Of a stretch of 64,000 nucleotides of DNA, positions 45,705 to 54,283 are shown in pieces (position 1 is the stretch's first letter; each line of letters opens with the position of its first letter). The stretch is from Rubrobacter_D sp963840835. GTDB lineage: Bacteria; Actinomycetota; Rubrobacteria; Rubrobacterales; Rubrobacteraceae. The stretch spans positions 247,752-311,751 of the forward strand of contig CAWJAM010000007.1 in NCBI GenBank assembly GCA_963840835.1, in the 5' to 3' direction. Position numbers and translations under genes: made by a program. The notes beneath the pieces were generated by a model. That model had not been told where the DNA came from and made no database searches. It saw only the letters and a program-made list of their open reading frames with translations.

Positions 45705-47039
45705 CAGTTCTGTCCTCCCGACTCCAGGGACTTCAGCGCGGCGGCGGCCTCGTCGGCGTAGAGCACCGAGAAGTGCGGATTCAGGTCGATGGACTGTTGC
45801 AGGTATTCGCGGGCCTGCTCCCTCTGGCCGAGTTCCTTCGAGATCATTCCGGCGTGGAAGAGCTTCAAGGAGTCGCGGGTCCCCAGTTTCAGGGCCTCTG
45901 AGGAATACTTCTGCGCCTCTTTGTAGTTGCCGGTCTTGTACAGCGTCCAGGCCAGGGCGTCGGCGGCGTGGATGCTCGGCCGCGCGTCGTAGGCCGAGCG
46001 CGCTTTCTGGAGCGAGGTCTTCAGGTCCATGTCGTGGTCGGCGTAGAACAGGGCTATCTCCAGGTCGGTATTGACCCCGTTGGCCCGCAACAGTTGGTCC
46101 ATGCTCTGGACCAACTCGTATTGCGCTTTGGCTTTTTCCTTTTCGCCCATTTTGGCGTACACGTCGCCCAGGGCGATGGCGTACTCGGGGAGGGGCATGC
46201 GGTTGAAGGCCTGTTTGTAGAGCCTGGACGCCGGCCCGAGGTTACCCCTCGCGGCGGCGACCTTCGCCTGGCCGGCGAGCGCGGGCGCGTAGGCGTTTAC
46301 GTTCTCGGTCGAGATGGCGTAAGCTCTTCTCGGCCTCCTTCAGGTCGCCCGAGCCGAACCAGAGGTTGCCCAGTTGCACGCGCGCCCAGGCCACGTTTTC
46401 GGGTGTCCCGCTTCCGGCTTGCAGGGCGAACTCCATCGCCTCGATGGCGCCCTCGGGGTCGCCGTAGAGCTCGCGGGCGTAGGCCACGCGGGAAAAAGAG
46501 GCGAAGTCGGGCCTGCTGTTGACCATCTCCTGGTACGACTCGATCGCCTCGTCATACATACCCAGTTCGATCTGGGCGTCGCCCACGATGCCGTGGTAGC
46601 GGGCGTTCTGGGGGTCGAGCGCCAGGGCCCGCGTTCCGTACCCCAGCGCCGCCGCGAAGTCGTGGCGGGCGAGGTCCAGGGACCCACGCGCGGCGAACAA
46701 CTCCGGAGACTGGGGTTGCAGCTTCTGGGCCTCGTCGAGCAGGTCTTCCGTCTTGGTGTACAGGGTCGGGTCGCCAGTCTCCCTAACTTTCTGGAGGTAG
46801 GCGCTGGCCAGTTCGATGTGCGCGTCGAAGTCCTTCGGGTTGTCCTGGATCTTCTGTTGGAGGGAGCCTACGAGTTTGTCCGTCGAGGTGCCAGCGGTCT
46901 CGCGGAAATCGAAGGGCAGCCTGGCGCCCTGATCCGCCGGACTCTCGTTGCGCGAGAGAGCCAGCGCCGCCAGCGCGGCGAGGACGATGAAGACCGGGAT
47001 CACAGCGTATCGAAATCGGCTTCTCCAGATTGCTGTCAT
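45704..47039 (-). pseudogene. Anchored TPR protein gene, one frameshift
   Basis: N-terminal membrane segment (YAVIPVFIVLAALAALAL) and many TPR units (LASAYLQKV; LFAARGSLDLARHDFAAALG; IVGDAQIELGMYDEAIESYQ). Near 46315 an extra T changes EKSYAISTENVNAYAP into EKSLRHLDRERKR; the repeats then continue in the next frame (PEYAIALGDVYAKMGEKEKA; ADALAWTLYKTGNYKEAQKY) to 45704. Intact product would be about 445 residues. Operon partner of DUF4331 and NicO. The frameshift could be an assembly error. Confidence 0.8.
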
Positions 47040-47109
47040 CTACCTTCCTCCTGAGAATTGTTTGGGCCGGGTGGGGAGGCCCGTCCTCCCCACCACAAAC
47101 CCTTACTTG

Positions 47110-48519
47110 CTACTGGGTGTCCGTATAGGCCTGCGGATCAGCCAGGTACGGGAAGCTGTTACGGAACGGCACGTCGTTGGCATCGACACCGTCGCCGAGC
47201 TGGTTGTTCGGCGCCTTGTTAAAGCCGGGTGTCAGCGGCGTACCCCCGGCGAGGGCCTGGAGCTCGATGTCGACCACGTCGTCGGCCAGCCGGCGCCCGT
47301 TCGGGAAGCCAGCGTTGTCCCCGCGCAGTACCCCGAGCCGGTTCGGGTTGTCCGATGGCTGTATAGCCATGTTAAGCCTCAGCTGGGACGAAGCCTCGAC
47401 TCCTGCCGGCTTGTTCAGACCGGGTATGCCGGTCAGGAAGATCGTCGCGAGGTCGTTGCGGGGTGGACTGGGCACGTTGACTCCGAGGATGGCCTCTATC
47501 AGGCGGGCCGGTTCGGGATCGAGCACGTACTTCGCAAACTGGCTGTCGAAGCGCGGCTTGGAGCCGTTCCAGCGGTTCTTGTCCTTCAGCGGAATGACCA
47601 GCTCGTTCACCAGCGGCATATCCAGGCGTGACAATTGCACCCAGGGACCCTTGGTGGAGCGTGGGTCGTTGAGCTTGGAGTCCGGAGTGCCGATCGGCCG
47701 CAGGACACTCATGCTCTGGCGGTAGGATGTAGTCCTCACGCCGATGACGGAGTCTTTCGGCCCCTTGAGCATGCTTATCGGCACCTGAACAGCCATGGTA
47801 TGGACGTTCAGGTCCTTGAGGTAGTCCTCGCCCTCGATACCTTGAAGGAGGTCGAAGATCCCGCCGAGGTCGGCGAAGAACGGGTCGTCGCGCGGCCCGG
47901 CGAAGACTTTGACGCCCCCCCCTATACTGTAGATGGCATCATTGGCCACTTTGCGGTAGCCCTCAGGGTAGGATACCGGACCCACGTTGGCAGGCGCGAC
48001 CTGCAAGTTCTTGTCGATGACCTGGCCTTCGCGGAGCGAATCATCGTGATCGCTACCTTTGAGCATCGACACGGAATAGAACTGCTCCTGGTTGAGGTTC
48101 GGGTCGTTCAGTGAGGTGATCGGGCCCGTGTTGTACAGGAAGGTGTTGCCATTGTTGATACGGTCGTTGAAGCGGAACTGGAAGGAGAGATCGTCCCTGG
48201 CGTCGCCGTCGTTGTCTACGTTGATCTCGTAGAGGACGTCCTCGCCGAACTTGTAGAAGTTCGGTCCTGCCGCCGCCACCTCCAGCGGCACGTAGTTCGC
48301 GACCAGCGTGACGGTGTCCGGCCTATCGGGGCTGCGGAACGCGTAAACGTCGGTGGCATCGGCCTCAGGGTCACCGCCTATAAACGGCGCTTCTCTATGA
48401 GATGAAGCGTCCGCCGGCTTCGAGGCACCAACGATACCGAGGGCCACAGCCGAGATCGCCAGGGCAAACAGGATGAGTAACAGTTGTCGCTTGCCCGATC
48501 TTAGCGTCAATGATTGCAC
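47110..48519 (-). CDS. Secreted DUF4331 family protein
   Basis: 469 residues. Signal peptide (KRQLLLILFALAISAVALG), then the DUF4331 start SHREAPFIGGDPEADATDVY, AFRSPDRPDTVTLVANYVPL, and late elements FLTGIPGLNKPAGVEAS and RRLADDVVDIELQALAGG. Exported, perhaps a beta-rich binding protein; function unknown. GTG 48519 behind AGGAGG. First gene of the DUF4331-TPR-NicO set. Confidence 0.9.
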   Translation of the reverse strand: MQSLTLRSGKRQLLLILFALAISAVALGIVGASKPADASSHREAPFIGGDPEADATDVYAFRSPDRPDTVTLVANYVPLEVAAAGPNFYKFGEDVLYEINVDNDGDARDDLSFQFRFNDRINNGNTFLYNTGPITSLNDPNLNQEQFYSVSMLKGSDHDDSLREGQVIDKNLQVAPANVGPVSYPEGYRKVANDAIYSIGGGVKVFAGPRDDPFFADLGGIFDLLQGIEGEDYLKDLNVHTMAVQVPISMLKGPKDSVIGVRTTSYRQSMSVLRPIGTPDSKLNDPRSTKGPWVQLSRLDMPLVNELVIPLKDKNRWNGSKPRFDSQFAKYVLDPEPARLIEAILGVNVPSPPRNDLATIFLTGIPGLNKPAGVEASSQLRLNMAIQPSDNPNRLGVLRGDNAGFPNGRRLADDVVDIELQALAGGTPLTPGFNKAPNNQLGDGVDANDVPFRNSFPYLADPQAYTDTQ

Positions 48520-48682
48520 GCTTCCTCCTCTCTATGTGCTAGGGTAACCGCGGTCTGATAGCGCGGATACGGTGTGCGAACTCAGTAAGACCCTGTGCTC
48601 CAGGCGGCCCGCGCCCGCGCGGGCAGGGGCATTCTCCCCGCGCCGACCCTCTCTTGTTGGTATACCCTTCCATCCGATGTCC

Positions 48683-49441
48683 CTAGAGTGGGTACGTCAC
48701 GACCCCGAGGGCGCCGAGCATGTACCACGCCCCGAAGGCGAGGCCAAGGGCGCCCAGCGCCGGGGTCAGACGCTCGAAGTTCCTGCCGATGGGACCCCTG
48801 GCTATGGCTAGCCCGAACGCGGTCGAAAGCAGTGCCATCGAGACTGCGGTCCCCGCGGCGAAGACCAGCAGCGCCCCCGTCGCCTGCACCGCGCCTCCGA
48901 TGGTCGAGAGCAGGAGCAGCGTCAGCCCGCCCGAACCGCCGATCCCGTGCACCAGCCCGATACCGTAAGACGAGAGCGGGGTGCGGATCGGAATCTTATG
49001 GGCGTGCTCGTGGGATGTATCGACTTCGTGCGAGTGGACGTGTCGGTGTGTACCATCGTCGCCGTGGCTGTGGGCGTGGGCATGGAAGTGCCCGCGCCGC
49101 CAGCGAACCAGCAACCGTACGGCGAGGAATATTATGATCCCCCCGATAAGAGCCTCCGCGGCCTGCTGCACAGGCCCTGGCAAATAGCGTCCCAACAACA
49201 CGAGCGGGAGCCCGATGAGGACCAGGGAAGTACCGTGCCCGAGCCCCCACGAAAAGCCCATCGAGCCGGCCTTCCTCAGCCCGTTACCATCCTTCTCGGA
49301 AGCGATAAGGGTGGTCACCGCGGCCAGATGGTCGGGGTCGGACGCGTGCCGCAAGCCGAGCAGCAGGCTGACCAGCAGCACCATCCAGAGAGCCGTAGGC
49401 CCGTGCATAAAGCCCTCCAGCCAGGCATCTATCGTCGCCAC
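48683..49441 (-). CDS. NicO/UreH-type nickel transporter
   Basis: 252 residues, about six membrane segments. Family motif LGLRHASDPDHLAAVTTLIA (HxxxxDH in the first membrane helices), FSWGLGHGTSLVLIG, HGIGGSGGLTLLLLS. A cytosolic His-rich loop (HFHAHAHSHGDD, then HSHEVDTSHEHAH) is expected to bind nickel. Intact, unlike its relative 3 kb away. GTG 49441 chosen for GAAGGGAG upstream; the frame is open to 49528. Confidence 0.88.
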   Translation of the reverse strand: MATIDAWLEGFMHGPTALWMVLLVSLLLGLRHASDPDHLAAVTTLIASEKDGNGLRKAGSMGFSWGLGHGTSLVLIGLPLVLLGRYLPGPVQQAAEALIGGIIIFLAVRLLVRWRRGHFHAHAHSHGDDGTHRHVHSHEVDTSHEHAHKIPIRTPLSSYGIGLVHGIGGSGGLTLLLLSTIGGAVQATGALLVFAAGTAVSMALLSTAFGLAIARGPIGRNFERLTPALGALGLAFGAWYMLGALGVVTYPL

Positions 49442-49538
49442 ACCCTCTCCCTTCTCCATGACCGGCTGCAACAGCCAGCCTCCGTCGTCAGGCGATTTGT
49501 ATACGCCAGCGCCGCGAGCTCGGATCACAAACGTTACA

Positions 49539-49675
49539 TGTCGGCACGCTACGGCCTTCGGCCTACGCTTGTCGGCACGCTCGGGCTAGCGCCCTCGCTT
49601 GTCAGCATGCTTCGGGCCTGCGGCCCTCGCTTGTCGGCACGCTACGAGCCTGCGGCTCTCGCTTTCAGCTTTTCG
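49539..49675. repeat. Hairpin array B: four (T/G)TCRGCA-led units
   Basis: Units start near 49540, 49571, 49601 and 49633, each about 31 nt, beginning GTC(A/G)GCA(C/T)GCT and ending CGCTT. Stems: GGCC/GGCC, GGGC/GCCC, GGGCC/GGCCC, GAGCC/GGCTC with 3-4 nt loops. Same design as array A at 41.71 kb. Confidence 0.85.
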
Positions 49676-49860
49676 TTGGGAGTCGGTTTGAACGGGGGCG
49701 AGTACTGGTTGGTGGCACGCAGGGACCCTTCCGCGATGGTGGGCTGCGTCGTGGGCGTTCGCCCGGACTCGGCGTGAGAGCCGAAGGTCCAGAATGATGC
49801 GCAAGGGTATCGACCCGTTGCGGATTCGGCTACGAACGATCAGTTTTCAGCGAAAAGGAA

Positions 49861-49912
49861 GCTGACTTGCTGAGGTGCTGAAATGCTGACTAACTGACCT
49901 GCTGAACTCCGA
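49861..49912. repeat. CTGA-word repeat at a gene end
   Basis: CTGACTTGCTGAGGTGCTGA, AATGCTGACTAACTGACC, TGCTGAAC. It overlaps the last codons of the SnoaL-like gene (stop at 49890). Confidence 0.75.
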
Positions 49913-50315
49913 GTTGTCGCAGCATGCCGAGTTGGTCCAGGCTGTCCCAGCTCTCGACGACCTTGCCTTCGTCTGAAAAGCGGAAGATGCCTATGCCTGT
50001 GATCGTGATCCGTCTGCCAGTGGCCGGGATTCCCCTGAACTCGCCTGTGTGGGTGACGTGCAGCGTCCAGCGGGTCACCACTTTGTCCCCTTCCCCGATC
50101 ATGTCCTCCACGATGTTCTCGATCTCCGAAAAGGCGGAGCGGTACTCCTTGACGAACTTCTTGACGTCTTCGGGGCCGCGCTCCAGAGCGGTGCCGTCGG
50201 ATTGGTGGGAGAGATACTTCTCGGCGAAGACCTCGTCGGCGATGTCGAGGTTCTCGTCCTTCCAGACCTCCTCGATGTATCGACGGAAGGTATCTTTGTT
50301 CCTATCGATCAACAT
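49890..50315 (-). CDS. SnoaL-like ester cyclase family protein
   Basis: 141 residues, NTF2-like fold. FRRYIEEVWKDENLDIADEV, VTRWTLHVTHTGEFRGIPAT, GIGIFRFSDEGKVVESWDSL are standard SnoaL/ester-cyclase elements. No defined substrate. The C-terminal residues LGVQQVS are encoded by a repeat. ATG 50315 behind AAAGGAG. Confidence 0.88.
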   Translation of the reverse strand: MLIDRNKDTFRRYIEEVWKDENLDIADEVFAEKYLSHQSDGTALERGPEDVKKFVKEYRSAFSEIENIVEDMIGEGDKVVTRWTLHVTHTGEFRGIPATGRRITITGIGIFRFSDEGKVVESWDSLDQLGMLRQLGVQQVS

Positions 50316-50360
50316 TGTCTTCTCCTTTCTCTCACGGAGAGAAAACCGGACCCTTCTCCT

Positions 50361-50539
50361 CTACTCGTCCCAGGTCTCCACGAAAGGTGATGCCGAAGTC
50401 CGCCGTACAAACTCGACGGAGGAACTCGGAGATCTGTTGCTTGCCGATCCTGCGATTGGGGGAGCGCGGCGGCGAGAACCTTGCGCTCGAAGGCCCTCTT
50501 GAACGCCGCGAAGTCGAACTCGCTCCCCCGCCCGGTCAC
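50361..50539 (-). pseudogene. Decayed NTF2-like gene
   Basis: Begins like its neighbour (SEFDFAAFKRAFERK), then loses frame: QQISEFLRRVCTADFGITF appears in a second frame and PFVETWDE with a stop at 50361 in a third. Internal deletions have joined the ends. Sits between two intact genes of the same fold. Confidence 0.65.
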
Positions 50540-50550
50540 ACTACGTTAGC

Positions 50551-50916
50551 CTACTCGTCCCAGGCTTCGATGTTGGTCTGGCGGACGATCTTGCCGTCCT
50601 GCAACTCCAGCGTCGTCGCGGTGAGTACCTTGAGCCCGTCCGGGTACTCGCACGCCTCGTTGAACGCGACGCGGTTCTCGCCGACGATCTCGTCCTCGAT
50701 ACGATGGGTCATCGCCCGCCCACAAACGTCACGCAGCAACTCGGAGATCTCCTCCTTGCCGCGCAGCACCATCGGTGAGCTCGGCGGAGCGTTCTTGTTG
50801 ACCGAGCGGAACTCGGCATCGTCGGTGTAGAGTGCTACGAGCGCGTCGTAGTCGCTCGCCTCTATGGCGTGGCGCATAGCCTCGAAGTCGAGGCCAGGGG
50901 CCATCTGCTCAGTCAT
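50551..50916 (-). CDS. NTF2-like (SnoaL) protein
   Basis: 121 residues. DFEAMRHAIEASDYDALVAL, YTDDAEFRSVNKNAPPSSP, VLRGKEEISELLRDVCGRA, ending VRQTNIEAWDE. Function not assignable. ATG 50916 with AGGAGG about 10 nt upstream. A 22-nt box shared with the riboswitch locus lies at 51045-51066 upstream. Confidence 0.85.
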   Translation of the reverse strand: MTEQMAPGLDFEAMRHAIEASDYDALVALYTDDAEFRSVNKNAPPSSPMVLRGKEEISELLRDVCGRAMTHRIEDEIVGENRVAFNEACEYPDGLKVLTATTLELQDGKIVRQTNIEAWDE

Positions 50917-51044
50917 GCGGTACGTACCTCCTCTAGAAATCGTCCTCGGTAATCCCGGCTCCGCGCCGGGGGTAACTCCTTCGCATCACCCCCTTGCTTG
51001 TTCCCTGCGTTGCGAACAAAGTCTTATACCAGACGACCGAGCCC

Positions 51045-51066
51045 GCCGCATCCCCCAAATGAGCTA
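51045..51066 (-). promoter_or_regulatory. 22-nt upstream box, copy 1
   Basis: Minus strand TAGCTCATTTGGGGGATGCG... , 20 of 22 bases identical to the box at 63950-63971. A TATAAG (about 51028-51023 on the minus strand) lies about 20 nt further on and could be the -10. Confidence 0.5.
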
Positions 51067-51152
51067 GTTTTCTGTAGGCTTCAGGTTTCGGGCTTCAAAG
51101 ATGCGGGATGCCTGCCGCGATGGATTTCTGCTCCCCGCCTTCGCGTGCGCAG

Positions 51153-51929
51153 CTACCAGGCTGTTGCGCCGCCGTCCACGATGATGGTCTGGCCTGTGAT
51201 GTAAGAGGCGGCTGGGGAGGCGAGGAAGATCACGACCCCCTTCAGGTCCTCGGGGTTGCCGAAGCGGTGGAGCGGGATGCCCTCCAGCATCCTGGTCTCG
51301 AACTGCTCTATGAGGCCACCGCTCATTCGGGTCGGGAACCAGCCTGGGGCAATGGCGTTGACGGTGATGTCGTGCGGGGCCCAGGAGGTCGCCAGGTCGC
51401 GGGTCATGGAGATAATGGCGCCCTTGGAGGAGTTGTAGCCCACGGTCTGCATGTAGTCGGGGTGGCCGCCGACGAGGCCGGCGACGGAGGAGATGTTGAT
51501 GATGGTACCGCCGGAACCGCGTTCGATCATGCGCCGCCCCGCCGCCTGGGCCATGAGAAATGTCCCGCGCACGTTGACCCTGAGCACCTGGTCGAATCGC
51601 TCCAAGGGCATCTCCGCGGGGGGCGCACCCCAAGTGGCCCCGCTGTTGTTGACGACCACGTCAAGGCTCCCGAAGGCCTCCTCGGCCGCCACCACGACCT
51701 TCTCGACACTCTCGGGGTCTGTGACGTCGCACTCGACGGCGATCGCCCTGCCGCCCTTCGCCCCTATCTCGCTCTTTACTTCTTCGAGGGGTTCGATCTT
51801 GCGCGAGCAAAGCACGACGGCGGCCCCGGCGTCGGAGAGGGCTTCGGCCATGTAGCGGCCGAGGCCACGCCCGCCGCCCGTTACGATGGCAGTCTTCCCG
51901 TCGAGCCGGAAGAGATCCAGAGCGTCCAA
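51153..51929 (-). CDS. Short-chain dehydrogenase/reductase
   Basis: 258 residues. NAD(P)-binding TGGGRGLG, NNSG, catalytic Ser in IINISSVAG and YNSSKGA (YxxxK), INVRG-type NVRGTF, and PGWFPT. End GGATAW is common for gluconate-5-dehydrogenase-like SDRs. TTG 51929, GGGGG 4 nt before. 8 nt after the acyl-CoA ligase stop, so a two-gene operon, which suggests acyl-chain or beta-hydroxyacyl metabolism. Confidence 0.9.
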   Translation of the reverse strand: MDALDLFRLDGKTAIVTGGGRGLGRYMAEALSDAGAAVVLCSRKIEPLEEVKSEIGAKGGRAIAVECDVTDPESVEKVVVAAEEAFGSLDVVVNNSGATWGAPPAEMPLERFDQVLRVNVRGTFLMAQAAGRRMIERGSGGTIINISSVAGLVGGHPDYMQTVGYNSSKGAIISMTRDLATSWAPHDITVNAIAPGWFPTRMSGGLIEQFETRMLEGIPLHRFGNPEDLKGVVIFLASPAASYITGQTIIVDGGATAW

Positions 51930-51937
51930 TATACCCC

Positions 51938-53590
51938 CTAACCCTGGGTCGCCGCGCCAGCCCTGGCGCGTTCCTCGTCTACGAGTACGCGCCGCAGGAG
52001 CTTGCCTACGACACTCTTGGGCAACTCATCGCGGAACTCGACCGCCTTCGGGGCCTTGTAGGCGGCGAGACGCTCTTTGCAGAAGGCCAGGATCTCGTCC
52101 TCCTTTGTCGTGGCGCCAGGCCTCTTCACGACGAAGGCCTTGACGGATTCGCCCCTGTACTCGTCGGGGATGCCTATGGCGACGGCCTCGGCCACGTCGG
52201 GGTGTTCGAAGAGGACCTCCTCGACCTCGCGCGGGTAGACGTTGTAGCCGGAGGCTACGATCATGTCCTTCTTCCTGTCCACGATGTAGAAGTAGCCGTC
52301 CTCGTCCATCCTCGCGACGTCGCCGGTGTGGAGCCAGCCGTCCTTTAGGGCAGCGGCCGTCTCCTCCGGCATGTTGAGGTAGCCCTTCATGATCTGCGGC
52401 CCCTTGATAACGAGCTCCCCCGACTCGCCGATGGGCATCTCGGTCTCACCGGTCTCAACGTCCACTATCCTGGCGTCGGTCGAGGGGATGGGGATGCCGA
52501 TGCTGCCCTCGCGCCCCTCTCCCAGAAACGGTGGGTTGTTGTGCGTCACCGGGGAGGCCTCGGAGAGCCCGTAGCCCTCGAAGAGGGGCTTGCCGACCTT
52601 CTCTTCGAAAGAACGCTTCAGGTTCACGGGGAGGGCTGAGCCGCCGGAGTTGAAGATCATCACGTCGTGCAGGTGATGCTTGCGCAGGTCCGCGCCGCTC
52701 GCGAGGAGCGCCATGTACATCGTGGGGACGCCTGAGAACATCGTCGGTCGGTCGTTCTCGAAGACTGCGAGCGCCTCCTCGACCTCGAAGCGGGGGAGCA
52801 GTACCTGCTCGGTGCCGAGCCTGATGCCGAAGAGCATCACGCACGTCAGGCCGTAGATGTGGAAGAAAGGCAAGGCCCCTATGCACTTGCGGCCCGTGAA
52901 CTGGTCAGGGTTCTGGACGAAAACGTCGATGGTCTGCTGGAGGTTCGCGACCAGGTTGCGATGGGTGAGCATCGCGCCCTTGGATACCCCCGTCGTGCCA
53001 CCCGTGTACTGCAAAGCGGCAACGTCTTCGGCGGGGTCTATCTCCACATCGGGAGCAGGGTCGGCATCAGTGGAGAGGAAGTCTCCGAAAGATTGGTGGC
53101 CGGCATCGAGACCCTCGGGTTCGTCACCCAAGCTCACGACGACGACGGTCTCCAGGTCTGTGTCGGGTAGCACGGTCTTGACCCGCTCGTACATGTCCGC
53201 GTAGACCACGATCGTCCGGGCGCCCGAGTCGTTCAGGATGTGTTCGATCTCGCGCTCGACGTACATCGGGTTGATCTGGGTGACGATCGCCCCCAGCCGC
53301 GCCGTGGCGAAAAAGGAGATGACATACTGCGGGCAGTTCGGGAGCATGAGAGCGACCCGGTCGCCCTTCGAGACCCCGCTTGCCGCGAGCGAAGCCGCCA
53401 TCTTCTCGACCAGAGCCTGCAGCCGCCCGAATTCGAAGGTCGTGCCGTAGAAGCTTAGCGCGGTCTTCCCGCGATGCTCCTCGGCCGCATGCCTGAACAA
53501 ATCGTACAGAGAGCCCTCGAACACCCGCGTCTCCGGCTCGACGTTCCCGCTCTCGTAGACCTCGAGCCACGGTTTCTCCGTGCGGAACAT
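51938..53590 (-). CDS. Long-chain fatty-acid-CoA ligase
   Basis: 550 residues, ANL family. P-loop-like YTGGTTGVSKGAMLTH, GYGLSEASPVTHNN, GWLHTGDVARMDEDGYFYIV, DRKKDMIVASGYNVYPREVE and the catalytic Lys in LPKSVVGKLLRR. Activates fatty acids to acyl-CoA in the cytosol. ATG 53590 with GGAGGG 5 nt upstream. A GC-rich hairpin at 53605-53623 lies in its leader. Confidence 0.93.
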   Translation of the reverse strand: MFRTEKPWLEVYESGNVEPETRVFEGSLYDLFRHAAEEHRGKTALSFYGTTFEFGRLQALVEKMAASLAASGVSKGDRVALMLPNCPQYVISFFATARLGAIVTQINPMYVEREIEHILNDSGARTIVVYADMYERVKTVLPDTDLETVVVVSLGDEPEGLDAGHQSFGDFLSTDADPAPDVEIDPAEDVAALQYTGGTTGVSKGAMLTHRNLVANLQQTIDVFVQNPDQFTGRKCIGALPFFHIYGLTCVMLFGIRLGTEQVLLPRFEVEEALAVFENDRPTMFSGVPTMYMALLASGADLRKHHLHDVMIFNSGGSALPVNLKRSFEEKVGKPLFEGYGLSEASPVTHNNPPFLGEGREGSIGIPIPSTDARIVDVETGETEMPIGESGELVIKGPQIMKGYLNMPEETAAALKDGWLHTGDVARMDEDGYFYIVDRKKDMIVASGYNVYPREVEEVLFEHPDVAEAVAIGIPDEYRGESVKAFVVKRPGATTKEDEILAFCKERLAAYKAPKAVEFRDELPKSVVGKLLRRVLVDEERARAGAATQG

Positions 53591-53670
53591 ATTCCCTCCT
53601 CACAGGCCGCCGCGCGGCGGTCCTTTTCCCAGATATCTAACCCCACATGATACCGGCCAAACCCGCTTCG

Positions 53671-53884
53671 AGGCTACAGGCTACAGGTATCAGGCATCAG
53701 GTATTGCGGCGGGAGTGCTGGCCGCGTCGTGGATTCCCGCTTTCGCGGGAACGACGGTGAGTGGCTGCGCGAATGTGACGGTGATGGACTGCGGGAATGG
53801 TGGGTGGCGGGCCGCGAGGTACCGGATACAGAGAGAAGTCCTGTAGCCTGCTACCTGTAGCCTGATGCCTGTAGCCTGAAACCT
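53671..53884. repeat. Composite repeat: CAGGCTACAGG words flanking a palindrome
   Basis: Left: AGGCTACAGGCTACAGGTAT, CAGGCATCAGG (53671-53705). Right: GTAGCCTGCTACCTGTAGCC, TGATGCCTGTAGCCTGAAAC (53843-53880), an inverted counterpart. Between them lies palindrome copy 3. No gene inside. Confidence 0.75.
53728..53757. repeat. ATTCCCGC/GCGGGAA palindromic repeat, copy 3
   Basis: CGTGGATTCCCGC TTTC GCGGGAACGACGG, same family as 19064 and 39180. Confidence 0.85.
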
Positions 53885-54283
53885 CTAGACTATGGGGTCG
53901 CCCCTCTTCTCGAAGATGCGGAACGTTCCGGTGCCGAGCGCGACGAGGTTGTCTTCGGCGTCGCGGACCTTGGCCTCGACGGTGGCGATGCGGCGGGTGC
54001 GGTGGACGACCTCGGCGCAGCAGGTGATCCTACCCTCCCTCACGGCCCCGAGGAAGTGGACGTCGAGGCCTATGGTCGCCGTCCTCAGGCCAACGAGCGC
54101 TGCCACAGAGAGCCCCATCGCGTTGTCTATTAGCGAGGCGTAGACCCCGCCGTGCAGGGTTCCGTTGCCGTTGAGGTGGAGGTCTTCCACGTCGATGTGG
54201 CAGACGGCCTCGCCCGGCTCGACCTCCTCGACCTTGCTCCCTATGTGCCGCGAGAACGTCACCGCCTCGTCGCATCTTTGCAA
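53885..54283 (-). CDS. PaaI-type hotdog thioesterase, N-terminus replaced
   Basis: 132 residues. Hotdog core with LNGNGTLHGGVYASLIDNAM (HGG motif), GLSVAALVGLRTATIGLDVH, CCAEVVHRTRRIATVEAKV. Hydrolyses acyl-CoA thioesters in the family. The normal start region is missing: in-frame coding now begins at TTG 54283 inside the 3' end of a serine recombinase, with no ribosome site. It may be poorly expressed. Same direction as the acyl-CoA ligase downstream. Confidence 0.8.
   Translation of the reverse strand: MQRCDEAVTFSRHIGSKVEEVEPGEAVCHIDVEDLHLNGNGTLHGGVYASLIDNAMGLSVAALVGLRTATIGLDVHFLGAVREGRITCCAEVVHRTRRIATVEAKVRDAEDNLVALGTGTFRIFEKRGDPIV

Noticed and set aside
53605..53623. Intrinsic terminator in the acyl-CoA ligase leader
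   Set aside because: The T-run is on the plus strand where no gene reads toward it; on the minus strand there is only an A-run before the hairpin.
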